Part shown: positions 33,915 to 46,748 of the stretch, one piece after another
Layout: the number at the start of each line of letters is the position of its first letter
Position numbering within the stretch: position 1 is the first letter of the stretch
Translations under genes and position numbers: made by a program
Notes under the pieces: model-generated
What the model saw: only the letters and a program-made list of their open reading frames with translations
Database searches by the model: none
Told to the model about the DNA's origin: nothing
From: JAVVHH01 sp964657565
GTDB taxonomy: Bacteria; Pseudomonadota; Alphaproteobacteria; Acetobacterales; Acetobacteraceae
Assembly: GCA_964657565.1 (NCBI GenBank)
Contig: CAZZVQ010000004.1
Span: 27,631-91,630, forward strand
Direction: 5' to 3'
DNA length: 64,000 bases

Positions 33915-34745
33915 TCAGTGCGACATGAACGAACAACGCACCGGCCGCTGCAAGGCGTCGCGGGTCACGCCCCCCAGGGCCCATTCGCGCAGGCGACTGT
34001 GCCCGTAGGCGCCGATGACCAACAGCCCCGCGTGCCGGTCCGCGGCGGCGGTCTCGAGCTGCGCGGACGCACTGCCGGATAATGGTTCCGCGATCGCGTC
34101 CGCGACGACACCATGCCCCGCGAGCCAGACGACGATCTCCTCGAGGTTGCGCCGGGTGGCGGCCATCTCCTCGGCGTTTTCCAGGATTTGCATGATCGTC
34201 ACGTGCCCCGCGCTCCGCAGCAGCGGCAAGGCGTCCAGGACGGCGCGGCGCGTCTCCCGCGTGTCCTTCCAGCCGATCACGACCCGCTTCAGGTTCAGTG
34301 CATCGATGGCGCGCGGGACCACGATGAGCGGACGGCCGAGGCGCATCATCAGATCGCCCACGTCCAAGCGCCGCCCGGCCTCAGAACCGTCGCGAGGCTC
34401 GGGCGCCACCAGCAGCAGGTCGGCGCCTCGGGCCTGGTCCGCCACGCAATCGGCCAATTGCATATACCCGACCGTCGAGCTCCACCGGATGGTGGGCACC
34501 CGGTTGTGCATGGCGGTGCGGAACCGCTCCTCCGCTTCCTTGCCTTGTCTCTCGATCTCGGCACGGTCCTCTTCGAGCGCGGTTCCCGGCACGTAGCCGT
34601 CCCCATACATGATCTGCATCGGCTGATAGGCGGTAACGCCGATCACCCCTGCTCCGAACCGTCCGGCCATTTCGGCCGTGAGCTGGAGGAGGGCTTCGTT
34701 CGACACGCCGAGATCCAGATGGACCATGAGGCTGGAGTAATTCAT
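33915..34745 (-). CDS. Tandem universal stress protein (UspA family)
   Basis: 276 aa, two Usp domains in one chain. Domain 1 begins YSSLMVHLDLGVSNEALLQL and domain 2 begins around LKRVVIGWKDTRETRRAV. The second ends VIGAYGHSRLREWALGGVTR, close to the G-x2-G-x9-G-(S/T) ATP-binding motif though with Arg near the final position. GGAG lies 7 bases before the ATG. Such proteins accumulate under anoxia, nutrient or redox stress. It is divergent from the cyclic-glucan operon. A conserved motif at 34856-34870 points toward it. Confidence 0.9.
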   Translation of the reverse strand: MNYSSLMVHLDLGVSNEALLQLTAEMAGRFGAGVIGVTAYQPMQIMYGDGYVPGTALEEDRAEIERQGKEAEERFRTAMHNRVPTIRWSSTVGYMQLADCVADQARGADLLLVAPEPRDGSEAGRRLDVGDLMMRLGRPLIVVPRAIDALNLKRVVIGWKDTRETRRAVLDALPLLRSAGHVTIMQILENAEEMAATRRNLEEIVVWLAGHGVVADAIAEPLSGSASAQLETAAADRHAGLLVIGAYGHSRLREWALGGVTRDALQRPVRCSFMSH

Positions 34746-34855
34746 CGACGATCTCCACGATTGATGCGCCGGCGCCAGCTCGGTCCATCTCGACGGGATC
34801 CTGAATGCGTCTACGGCGCACCGACCATGGTGGCGTGGCGGCCGCGCGGATAGCC

Positions 34856-34870
34856 TCGGAAACTACTCAT
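34856..34870 (-). promoter_or_regulatory. Shared promoter motif, copy 1 (toward USP)
   Basis: Reads ATGAGTAGTTTCCGA on the minus strand, 111 bases upstream of the USP start. The same 15 bases occur exactly at 50045-50059, and a variant occurs at 49909-49923 upstream of the Mg-ATPase operon in the same orientation relative to its gene. The AGTAGTTTCC core resembles FixJ-type activator boxes of rhizobia as I remember them; that link is a guess. Confidence 0.45.
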
Positions 34871-34984
34871 GGCGCTCTTGGCCGGCTTGCTCCGGCTGGT
34901 TTGAACCAAGGTGACGCAACAGGACGCGGATGACTGGGCCGACTAGTTGGATCCCAAGCGTTAGGTGATTCGGTCCACCAAACT

Positions 34985-35000
34985 AGGTAGTTCCCGAGCC
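34985..35000 (+). promoter_or_regulatory. Shared promoter motif, degenerate copy (toward glucan operon)
   Basis: Reads AGGTAGTTCCCGAGCC on the plus strand, 59 bases upstream of the ATG at 35060. Compared with the 15-base motif it lacks one T, but GTAGTT-CC-GAG is kept. It gives the divergent region one motif for each direction. Confidence 0.3.
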
Positions 35001-35059
35001 TGACGTCCCGCCGCATTCCGGTCCAAAGCTCTAGAGTCACCTGGGAACCGGAGGATCAC

Positions 35060-35278
35060 ATGACCAAAGCCCAAGACATCCTGCACACCAACGATGGCGA
35101 ACTTGGCCGTCCCACAGGGGACAGGACGTCTTTTCCTGCGGCGATGGCGTCCGGCAGATCTCGCGATGAGGCCTGGGTGGGTCATCCTGGGACGGACGAT
35201 GCCGCTGGTTCGGGACCGCGCTCGTTGCTGGCCGACGCTGCGGAACCCAAGGGCCGCCGGAGCCTGTTCCGCCGCTGA
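35060..35278 (+). CDS. Short ORF upstream of the glucan synthase (possible leader or decayed gene)
   Basis: 72 codons with an excellent ribosome site (GGAGG at 35048-35052, 7 bases before ATG). The peptide starts MTKAQDILHTNDGELGRPTG and is then Arg/Ser-rich without recognisable domain. The opening resembles the start of CBS-domain proteins (MTKA-x-DI-M-H-T), which often sit in stress clusters with USPs, so it may be the stub of a lost CBS gene. It may instead be a translated leader. It ends 43 bases before the GTG chosen for the glucan synthase. Confidence 0.4.
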   Translation: MTKAQDILHTNDGELGRPTGDRTSFPAAMASGRSRDEAWVGHPGTDDAAGSGPRSLLADAAEPKGRRSLFRR

Positions 35279-35321
35279 CCCGGGTGTGCAACGACGGCCA
35301 CCGCTCGCGGAGGGCCGGGCT

Positions 35322-38300
35322 GTGATCATCGGCCGATTGTCCGAGCGTACGGCGCCCGTGATCGCATGGGACTGCGAGCCACTGCGCCGCGAGATGTTCG
35401 GCGTGGAACGGCTCGAGGAGCATGCCAGGAGCCTCGCCGCCGCCCAGCCCGTGGCGGCAGGCCGTATCCGAGGCCAGCAACTGGCGAAACGGCTGGCCGA
35501 CAACGCCGCCTACTTGCTGCGAGCCAACCGCGCGATGGCTCAGACGGCCGAGGCTGGACACCATGCAACCCCGGCCGCCGAGTGGCTGGCCGACAACTAC
35601 CATCTGGTGGACATGCAGATCCGGGAGATCGGCATCGATTTGCCGCCGGGCTTCTATGCCCAGTTGCCGAAGCTGGCCGCCGGACCGTTCGTCGGGCTGC
35701 CGAGGGTGTTCGGGGCGATGTGGTCGTTGGTGGCCCATACGGACAGCCACCTCGACCCGGAGGCGCTCCGCCGCTACCTGCTCGCCTATCAGTCGGTGAG
35801 CCCGCTGACCATCGGCGAGCTGTGGGCCGTCCCGATCACGCTGCGGATCGTGCTGATCGAAAACCTGCGCCGCGTCGCCGAGCTGGTTGTCGACGACGCC
35901 GCGGCGCGGCAGGCGGCGGACGAGTTGGCCGAGCGGGTGCAGGGTGAGGACGGCGCGGCGCCGGACGCGCAACTCCCGCCGGGGCTGACCCGGCTCTCGA
36001 ACCCGTTCGCCGTGCAGCTCGCCCATCGGCTGCGGGGGCACGATCCCAGGACCGACCCGGCGCTCGCCTGGCTCGACCGCTGCCTGGCGGCCCAGGACAC
36101 GACGGTCGAGGCCGCCGTGCGGGAGGAGCTGCAGAAGCACGGCACCACCAACGCCACGGTCCGCAACGTCATCACCAGCCTGCGCCTGACGTCGGGGATG
36201 GACTGGACGGATTTCTTCGGCAAGGTCTCCCTGGTGGACGCCGCCCTGGCAGGCAGCCTGGCGCCCGACATGGATTTCGCCACACACACTCTCTATCGGA
36301 CCGCGATCGAGCAGTTGGCGCGCGGTTCCAGCCACACCGAACTCGACATTGCCCGGCGGACGGTGGCCGTTGCCGCGCAGCACGCCGACCTGCGGCAGGG
36401 CGACCCGGGCTATTACCTGATTGGCGGCGGCCGTCCGGGGTTCGAGGCCGTGTTGGGCTATCGGCCACCCTTTCGCACGTGGCTGGCACGCGGTTGCCTG
36501 CGGCCCGGCATCGGCGGCTACGGCGCCGCGGTCATCGCGTTGGCTGTCGTGTTCCTGGCCCTGCCGGTATGGCTGGGCATGGCGGGCGGCCTCGTGCTGG
36601 CCGTGCTCTGCGCCGCCGGGTTCGTCATCGCGTCCGAAGCGGCCGTCGCGTGTGTGAACCGCATGGCGACATGGGCCTTCGGCGCGACCACCTTGCCCGG
36701 CCTGCAGTTGGATCACGGCGTTCCCGCATCCATGCGCACGCTCGTCGCCATTCCGACCCTTCTGACGAGTGCCGGGTCGGTAGAGAAGTTGGTCGAATCC
36801 CTGGAGACCCACTTCCTCGCCAGTGGCGACGGCGACGTCCACTTCGCCTTGTTGACCGACTGGACCGACAGCAGGAGCGAACACGCCGACGGCGACGCAG
36901 CCCTCCTGGCGGTGGCGGCGAATGGCATCGCCCGCCTCAATCAGAGGCACGGGCCGGCGCCGGGCGGCGTCCGCTTCCTGTTGCTGCATCGGCGCCGGGT
37001 CTGGAACGCGGGGGAGGCGCGGTGGATCGGCTGGGAACGCAAGCGCGGCAAGCTGCACGAGCTGAACCGGCTGCTGCGGGGCGCGACCGACACGAACTTC
37101 GTGGACCCACCTGCGGTACCGGACGGCGTGCGATACGTCGTGACGCTGGATTCCGACACACGGCTGCCGCGCGGCGCCGTTTGCCGGTTGGTGGGCAAGA
37201 TGGCGCACCCGCTGAACGAACCCCTGCTCGACCCGGTGTCGGGCCGGGTGGTGGACGGCCATGCCGTCCTGCAGCCGCGGATCACGCCGTCGCTCCCCAC
37301 CGGGCGCGGCAGCTCGCCGTTCCAGCGCATCTTCTCTAGCCTGGACGGCATCGACCCTTATTCCGCAGCGGCGTCGGACGTCTACCAGGACCTGTTCGGC
37401 GAAGGCTCCTATGCCGGCAAGGGCATCTACCACGTGGACGCGTTCGACGCCGCCCTGCACGGGCGCGTGGCGGATTCGACGTTGCTGAGCCATGACCTGT
37501 TCGAAGGCGTGTTCGCCCGTGCCGGGCTGGCCAGCGACATCGAGATCATGGAGGAGTTTCCGGCCGGCTATGTCGTGGCGGCACTGCGCCAGCACCGCTG
37601 GGCGCGGGGCGACTGGCAGCTGCTCCCATGGATCGTGCCGCGCGCCAGATCGGCCGCGCGGGACGCGGTCCCGGCGATGGCCCGTTGGAAGATGCTGGAC
37701 AACCTGCGGCGGACCCTCTCCGCGCCGGCTGGAATCGTTGCCCTCCTGGTGGGCTGGACGCTGCCTGTCCCGGCCGCGCTGGTCTGGACCGCGTTCGTCT
37801 TGCTGATGGTGGTGCTGCCATCCGCCTTGCCCGTGCTTGCCGATGTCGCGCCCGGGCCTCGCTGGGTGTCGCTGCGCGTCTATCTGGGCGTGCTGGGCAC
37901 CGGGCTGATCCATGCGGCGGCGCTGTCCGGGCTGGTCATCGTGTTCCTGGCGCACCAGGCCATACTCATGGTCGACGCGGTCGCTCGCACCGTCGCCCGG
38001 GTCTACTGGACGCGCCGCAACCTGCTGCAATGGGTGACGGCGGCCCAGGCGGCGGACGGGCCGGCGCTGGGTGTGGGCGGCCATTCCCGGCTCATGGCCG
38101 GCGCTCCTGTCCTCGGCGTTCTCGCGCTCGCCGTGCCGGCCTGGTCGGGATCGTGGGTATGGCTGCTCGCCGCACCCTTTGCGGCCGTCTGGATCGTCTC
38201 GCCGGCCATCGCCTACTGGGCCAGCCGGCCCTCCGCCGGCAACCGTCCCGTGGTGTCGCCCGACGATGTCCGGGCTTTGCGGATGACGGCGCGCCGGACC

Positions 38301-41300
38301 TGGCGCTTCTTCGAGGCGTTCGTGACACCGGCTGACAATCTACTGCCGCCCGACAACTTCCAGGAAGACCCCGCGCCCGAGCTCGCGCACCGCACCTCGC
38401 CCACCAATATCGGCCTCTATCTCCTGTCGACGGTCGCCGCGCATGACTTCGGCTGGGCGGGTCTGACCGACACGGTGGAGCGGTTGGAGGCAACGCTGGC
38501 CACCATGGCGCGGATGCAACGCTTCCGCGGGCACTTCTACAATTGGTACGACACGCAGGACCTCCGCCCGCTGGAACCGGCCTACGTCTCCACCGTGGAC
38601 AGCGGCAACCTGGCTGGGCACCTCATCGCGCTGGCCAATGCCTGCGCGGGGTGGCGGCAGGACTTGGCCGCGGAGGCGCCATGGCCTCAGGGGCTGGCCG
38701 ACATCGCCGACCTCGCCGCCGCCGAAAGAGTGCGTTTGGTCGTGGACGGCGCGGGCATCGTGCCGCCAGGGCTGCGCGACATCGGCGTCACGCTGGCGAT
38801 GATCAGCGCCCGCCGTGCGCAGGCGCCGCAGCGGGAGAATCTGGCCGGTCTCGCCGTGGACACGGGCGCGGCAGTTTCGTTGGCGGAGGCGCTCGTCGTG
38901 AGTGGGGCGGCCGCCGCAGAACTGGCGTTCTGGACCACGGCGCTGCACCGAACCGTCGAGAGCCATCGCAGGGACGCCGATGTGCCCACCATGGCGCCCC
39001 GGCTCCTGCTGATCGAGCGAGACGCACGCGCCATGGCGATGGCGATGGAGTTCGGCTTCCTCCGCAATGCCGAGCGCAAGCTGCTGTCCATCGGCTACCT
39101 CGCGACCGAGGGGATGCTGGACAGCAATTGCTACGATCTGCTGGCCTCCGAAGCGCGGCTCGCCTGCTTCGTGGCCATCGCCAAAGGCGACATCCCGTCG
39201 CGCGAGTGGTTCCGGCTCGGCCGTGCCGTCACGCCCACCCCCGGCGGCGCCGTGCTCGTGTCCTGGTCGGGCTCCATGTTCGAATACCTCATGCCGTCAC
39301 TCGTGATGCGCGCGCCCAACGGCAGCCTGCTGGAAGATACCAGCCAGCTCGTCGTTCGCCGGCAGATCGGTTTCGGCAAGCAGCATGGCATCCCGTGGGG
39401 CGTGTCGGAATCCGCCTACAACGTCCGGGATGTCGAGTACACCTACCAGTATTCCAATTTCGGCATCCCCGGCCTGGGCCTGAAGCGCGGCTTGGACGCA
39501 GATCTGGTCATCGCCCCATACGCGACCGCGCTGGCGGCGATGGTCGATCCGGCGGCGGCCGTCAGCAACCTGGCCCGGCTCGCGGACGCAGGCGGGCAGG
39601 GGAGCTACGGCTTCTACGAAGCGCTGGACTACACCCCCGGCCGCATCCCGGCGGGCCAGACGGTGGCGGTGGTCCGGGCGTTCATGGCGCACCACCAGGG
39701 CATGACCATCCTGTCGATCGCCGATGCCGTGCTGGATGGGGTCATGCGCGCGCGCTTCCATACGGAACCGATCATCCGGGCGACCGAGCTGCTGCTGCAC
39801 GAGCGGGCGCCGCGCAACGTGGCGATGGCCCGGCCCTTGCCGATGGACACCAAGCCGTCCGCCAACGGCAAGGCGGCGGTCCTGCCGGGCGGGCGCCGCA
39901 CCAGCACCACGAATGGTCTGAGTCCCATCACGCATCTGCTGTCCAACGGCCGCTACGCCGTGATGCTGACGACGGCCGGGTCCGGCAGCAGTCGGTGGGG
40001 CGACTTGGCCGTGACACGCTGGCGGGAAGACCCGACCTTGGACGACTGGGGGTCGTATATCCTCTTGCGGGACACCAGCAGCGGCAAAGTATGGTCCGCG
40101 GGCGTCCAACCCATCGGCGCGGCGCCCGACCAATACGACGTGGCGTTCGGCGAGGACCGGGCCGAGTTCGCCCGCCGCGACGGCGCGCTGACGACCATGA
40201 TGGAGGTCGTGGTATCGGCCGAGGAGGATGCGGAGGTTCGCCGCATCTCGGTGACGAACGCCGGCACGGCCCCGCGCACGATCGAGATCACCTCCTACGC
40301 CGAAGTGGCGCTGATCGGGCCGGCCGACGACATCGCGCACCCGGCCTTCGCCAAGATGTTCGTGCACACCGAGCGGCTGGGCTCCGGCGACGCCATCCTG
40401 GCGACCCGGCGCCGGCGGACTCCCACGGAGCCGGAAGTCTGGGCCGCGCACCTGTTGGTGACGGGTGCCGCAGGCGCCATCCAGGCGGAAACCGATCGCG
40501 CCCGCTTCCTGGGCCGCGGCCGCAGCGTGCGCAACGCGGTCGCCATGGAGGGCGGAACATTGTCGGAGACCACCGGCACGGTGCTGGACGCGGTGTTCGC
40601 GCTGCGATGCCGCGTGACGGTCGCCGCGGGTGCCACCGTGCGCGTCGCGTTCTGGACGATGGTGGCGAGCACGCGCGACGCCCTGCTCGGCGCCATCGAC
40701 AAGCACCGGGACGCTTCCGCGTTCGACCGTGCCTCGACGCTGGCCTGGACGCAGGCGCAGGTTCAGCTGCGCCACCTCGGCATCCCGCCCCGCGACGCCG
40801 ACCTGTTCCAAGCCCTTGCCGGGCATCTGGTGTTCGCCGGGCCGGAGTTGCGACCGGGGTCCGATGCCATCCGCCAGGGCAACGGCGTGCAGGGCGGGCT
40901 ATGGGGGCTGGGCATCTCCGGCGATCTGCCGATCCTCCTGCTGCGCATCAGCGACATCGCCGATCTCGACATGGCCCGGCACCTCCTGCTCGCGCACGAA
41001 TACTTCCGGCTCAAGCAGCTCGCGGTCGATCTGGTCATCGTGAACGAGCATGCGGCATCGTACTCGCAAGATCTGCAGGGCGCGTTGGAAGCCATGATGC
41101 GGGCCCAGCCCCGCGCGCCGATCGTGCCCGGGGTGGCGGCGAAAGGCGCCGTGTTCCTGCTCCGCGCCGACTTGGTTCCGCCGGCGACGATCGCCCTGCT
41201 GGCGCCGGCGGCGCGCGTCGTCCTGTCGGCGGAGCGGGGCGGGCTGTCCGATCAGCTCCGCCTGCGGGTGGCCACGCCGCACGCGGCGCCCCCGGCCGCG

Positions 41301-43768
41301 TTCCTGCCCGAAGGCAGCCCGGGGTCGGCCATCCCCGCGGTGCCACCGCTCGAGTTCTTCAACGGGTATGGCGGCTTTGCCGAGAACGGCCAGGAATACG
41401 TCGTGGTCCTCCGCCCCGGCCAGTCCACCCCGGCGCCCTGGGTCAACGTGATCGCCAATCCGGCGTTCGGCTTCCTGGTCGCGGCGGAAGGTGGCGGCTA
41501 CACCTGGTCCGGGAACAGCCGCGAGAACCAGATCACGCCCTGGTCCAACGATCCCGTCACCAACCGCTCCGGCGAGGCGTTCTATCTGCGCGACGCCGCC
41601 ACCCACGATATGTGGTGCCCGACCCCGACACCCCGGCGCGATCCCGGCGCGACCTACGTGGCCCGCCATGGCCGGGGCTACTCCCGGTTCGACCGCGTCG
41701 CCTACGGTATCGCCAGCAGCATGGTGCAGTATGTCCCGACCGACGACCCGGTGAAGCTGTCGCGGTTGCACCTGCATAATGTGTCAGGCCGTGCCCGAAC
41801 CCTGACCGTGACCGCCTATGTCGAGTGGGTCCTGGGCGTCTCGCGCACGGCGACGGCGGCCTTCGTGACGACGGAGATGGACACCGCGACCGGCGCCATG
41901 TTCGCCCGCAATCCTTGGGGCGTCACGACCGCAGGACGTGTCGCGTTCGCCGACATGCGGGGCGCGCAGACGGGTTGGACAGGTGACCGGAGCGAATTCA
42001 TCGGCCGCAAGGGCTCGTTGGACTGGCCCGCCGGGGTCGTCGGCGCCGGGTCGCTGTCCAACCGCGTCGGTGCGGGGCTCGACCCGTGCGGCGCGTTGCA
42101 GACCACCCTCCATTTGGCGGCCGGCGCCAGCGCCGAAATCGTATTCCTGCTCGGCGAAACCGGTAGTGACGCCGAGGCCGGCGCCCTGGTGACCAAGTAC
42201 CGCGCCGCGGACCTGGATGCCGTGCTGGATGGGGTCCGCCGGCTCTGGGAGGGCGTGCTGGGCGCCGTGGCGGTGCGCACGCCGGACCGCAGCATGGATG
42301 TGATGCTGAACGGCTGGCTGCTTTATCAGACGCTGGCCTGCCGGGTCTGGGCGCGCGCCGGGTTCTACCAGGCGAGCGGGGCCTACGGGTTCCGCGATCA
42401 GCTGCAGGACGGCATGGCGCTCACCGCATCCCGCTCCGATCTGGTCCGCGAGCACCTGCTGCGGGCGGCGGGGCGGCAGTTCGTGGAAGGCGACGTGCAG
42501 CATTGGTGGTTGCCCGGCTCCGGCATGGGCGTGCGCACGCGGATCTCCGACGACTGCGCCTGGTTGGCCTACACCGCCGCGCACTATGTCGACGCGACGG
42601 GCGACCGGGCGGTGCTCGACGAGCGCGTGGGATTCCTCACCGGGCCCGTGCTGTCGCCCGGCGAGCACGACCGGTTTTTCACGCCGGCTGCCGCCGACGA
42701 GGCGGGCAGCCTGTTCGAGCATTGTGCCCGGGCGCTGGATCACAGCCTGGCCCTCGGCAGCCACGGCCTGCCACTGATGGGCACGGGAGACTGGAACGAT
42801 GGCATGAACCGCATCGGCGAGGGTGGGCGGGGTGAAAGCGTCTGGCTCGGCTGGTTCCTGCATGCCGCATTGTTGGCCTTCTCGCCGCTCGCGGAGGCGC
42901 GGGGCGATCCGCGTGCCACGGTCTGGCGCGCCCACGCGGCGGCGCTGGCGCCGGCGCTCGAGGCAGCGTGGGACGGTGACTGGTACCTGCGCGCCTACTA
43001 CGATGACGGGACGAAGCTCGGGTCGCACGACGATCTGGAATGCCGGATCGACTCCATCTCGCAATCCTGGTCCGTGCTGTCGGGCGTCGCTCCACCCGAC
43101 CGTGCCGCGCAGGCGATGGCGGCGCTGAACCGGCACCTGGTGCGCACCGAGGACGGCCTAGTGCTGGTGCTGACCCCGCCATTCGACCAGACACCGCACG
43201 ACCCCGGCTATATCAAGGGCTACCCGCCGGGCCTGCGGGAGAATGGCGGCCAGTACACCCACGCCGCCGCATGGGCGGTGTTGGCGACCGCGGCGCTGGG
43301 TGACGGAGACCGGGCGGCGACGCTGTTCAGCCTGCTGAACCCGGTGCAGCGTGCGCTGACGCAGGGGGACGCCGACCGGTCCAAAGTCGAGCCGTATGCC
43401 GTGGTCGCCGACGTCTACTCGGTCGCGCCGCATGTCGGCCGCGGCGGGTGGTCCTGGTATACCGGTTCGGCCGGCTGGATACAGCGGGCTGGGGTCGAAG
43501 GAATTTTGGGCCTGCGCATCCGCGGAGGCGCCCTTCACATCGACCCCTGCATCCCGCGCAGCTGGCCTGGCTTCGACGCGACGCTGGCTTGGCGCTCCGC
43601 ACGCTACCGGGTCGTGGTCGTCAATCCGAGCCAGGTTTGCCGCGGTGTCGTGTCGGTCCGGCTGGACGGCACGGCGGTGGCGGCTGGCCCGCTGGGCTTG
43701 CTGGACGACGGGGCCACGCACCTGGTCGAGGTGACGCTGGGTATTGCGGACGTCGTGGCCGAAGCGGC

Positions 43769-43772
<4 letters not shown>
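35322..43772 (+). CDS. ndvB: Cyclic beta-1,2-glucan synthase (NdvB/ChvB type)
   Basis: 2816 aa from the GTG at 35322, chosen because GGAGGG lies 7 bases upstream; the open frame runs back to 35094 but that part is not family-like. This inner-membrane enzyme makes cyclic beta-1,2-glucans from UDP-glucose for the periplasm. Order seen: an N-terminal cytoplasmic region, a membrane pair near residues 395-440, and the glycosyltransferase 84 domain at about 460-780 with DSD near 607 and Q757-x-x-RW. More helices follow at 795-840, 860-895 and 925-967. The central glycoamylase-like part is next. A C-terminal GH94 phosphorylase domain controls ring size, with GDWNDGMNRIGEG and the presumed catalytic Asp2493. 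Its stop overlaps pgm as ATGA. In rhizobia and Brucella such glucans serve osmoadaptation and host interaction. Confidence 0.94.
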
Positions 43773-45424
<1,652 letters not shown>

Positions 45425-45434
45425 CTGGGATCCT

Positions 45435-46748
45435 CTATTGTGATCGTCCCCACCGCCGGTTCCTGATCTCCGGCAAATCCTGCCCGTGCCGATCGATGTG
45501 ATGCTTGTCCCCGGACAGGCCCAGGTCCAGGCCCAGGCCCAGGCAATCCCGCGTGTGCGTCGCGATCATCATTTCCTCGTCCGTCGGGATCACACGCACT
45601 TCGATCGAGACACCCGGGATGGCGCCAGAGCTCCAGCTGATCAGGGTCGCACCCTGGTTGTTGGCCATTTGATCGATCGCCACTCCCATCCACTTGAGGC
45701 GGTCGCACACCAGCGCGCGGATTTCCGCCGAATGCTCGCCGATCCCGGCGGTGAAGACGAAGCCGTCCAGCCCACCGAGCGACGCCGTGAGGGAAGCGGT
45801 CTGCTGGGCAATGCGGAAGACGAACAACTCGATGGCGTCTTTCGCCGCCTGGTCGTCGCTGGCGAGCAAGACGCGCATGTCACTCGATATCCCGGACACG
45901 CCGAGCAGGCCGGACTGTTGATACAGCAACTGCTGCACGTCCGGCGCCGACATGCCCTTTTGCTGAAGCATGTACAGCACGACCCCGGCGTCGATCGTGC
46001 CGCAGCGCGTGCCCATGACGAGGCCGTCGAGGGCAGTGAACCCCATCGTGGTGTCGACGCTGCGGCCATCCCGCATCGCACACAGGCTGGCGCCGTTGCC
46101 GAGATGGGCCACGATCACCCGCCCCGCCGCCAAATGCGGCGCCGTCCTGCGCAGTGTCTGGGCGATGTATTCGAACGACAGGCCGTGGAAGCCATACCGC
46201 CGCACGCCCTCATCCTCGAAGGTCCGGGGCAGGGCCAAGCGCGTCGCGACCGCGGGCATCGCGTGGTGGAAGGCCGTGTCGAAGCAGGCGACCTGCTGCA
46301 GGGAAGGGCGCTGTGCCATCAGAGCACGGATCGGTTCGAGGCTATGCGGCTGGTGCAGGGGGGCAAGTGGCGTCAACCGGTCCAGCGCATCGAGCACATC
46401 CGGCGTCAGGCGCACGGGCGCGGAGAACTCCCGGCCGCCATGCACCACCCGGTGCCCCACCGCCGCCAAGGCGTCGGCCCCGAGATGACCCTCGACCCAG
46501 GCCAGCAATGGTTCGAGCAAGGCGCTGTGGTCGGCGTCGCCGGGCCAGTGCTTCTCCTCCAGGGACCGGCCGTCGGTATCCCGCACGATGAAGTGCCGTG
46601 CGTCCCCAATGGTCTCGACCTCGCCTTTCGCGAGCAGGGTCGGTGCCGGGGAGGCACGGTGGTCAAGCTGGAACAGTGCGAACTTGATGCTGCTCGACCC
46701 GGCATTCAGCGCCAGAACGGCATTCGCCGCGGGATTGTTTGAACTCAT
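45435..46748 (-). CDS. ackA: Acetate kinase with C-terminal extension
   Basis: 437 aa from ATG 46748. It makes ATP and acetate from acetyl phosphate. Signatures: VLALNAGSSSIKFALFQLD, AVGHRVVHGGREF, ACFDTAFHHAMP, RRYGFHGLSFEYI, HLGNGASLCAMRDGRSVDTT, MGFTALDGLVMGTRCG and FTAGIGEHSAEIRA. Standard enzymes of about 400 residues end shortly after VIPTDEEMMIATHTRDCL. Here about 35 extra residues follow, beginning with Gly-Leu repeats from a hexanucleotide array. No phosphotransacetylase lies nearby. The start overlaps the Mg-ATPase stop as ATGA, so both are one transcript and probably serve ATP supply when oxygen is low. Confidence 0.93.
   Translation of the reverse strand: MSSNNPAANAVLALNAGSSSIKFALFQLDHRASPAPTLLAKGEVETIGDARHFIVRDTDGRSLEEKHWPGDADHSALLEPLLAWVEGHLGADALAAVGHRVVHGGREFSAPVRLTPDVLDALDRLTPLAPLHQPHSLEPIRALMAQRPSLQQVACFDTAFHHAMPAVATRLALPRTFEDEGVRRYGFHGLSFEYIAQTLRRTAPHLAAGRVIVAHLGNGASLCAMRDGRSVDTTMGFTALDGLVMGTRCGTIDAGVVLYMLQQKGMSAPDVQQLLYQQSGLLGVSGISSDMRVLLASDDQAAKDAIELFVFRIAQQTASLTASLGGLDGFVFTAGIGEHSAEIRALVCDRLKWMGVAIDQMANNQGATLISWSSGAIPGVSIEVRVIPTDEEMMIATHTRDCLGLGLDLGLSGDKHHIDRHGQDLPEIRNRRWGRSQ
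45516..45545. repeat. Five-unit hexanucleotide tandem repeat inside ackA 3' end
   Basis: CAGGCC, CAGGTC, CAGGCC, CAGGCC, CAGGCA in a row. On the coding minus strand this gives alternating Gly/Asp-Leu residues just past the normal end of acetate kinase. Unit number could vary by slippage without breaking the frame, since each unit is two codons. Confidence 0.7.

Larger units (their letters stand above)
34746..35059. other. Intergenic regulatory region between USP and the glucan operon
   Basis: These 314 bases carry no convincing gene. They hold the divergent promoters of the stress protein (minus) and the glucan synthase operon (plus). Two related motifs lie here, one facing each way (34856-34870 and 34985-35000). 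No Fnr/FixK-type TTGA-N6-TCAA palindrome was found. The last bases before 35060 form a strong ribosome site (GGAGG at 35048-35052). Confidence 0.6.

Noticed and set aside
34746..35059. Fnr/FixK-type palindrome in the stress-gene promoter region
   Set aside because: I looked for TTGA-N6-TCAA and found no acceptable match.
35094..35321. Upstream extension of the glucan synthase frame to 35094
   Set aside because: The added residues are Arg-rich and unlike the family, whereas the GTG at 35322 has GGAGGG at ideal spacing.
35037..38084. 1015-codon antisense frame and 1078-codon plus frame (38543-41779) inside ndvB
   Set aside because: Both are out-of-frame shadows, Arg/Pro/Gly-rich, and the ndvB frame carries all known motifs throughout.
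45516..45545. Possible CRISPR-like short repeats
   Set aside because: Units are six bases, contiguous and in-frame within ackA; no spacers.
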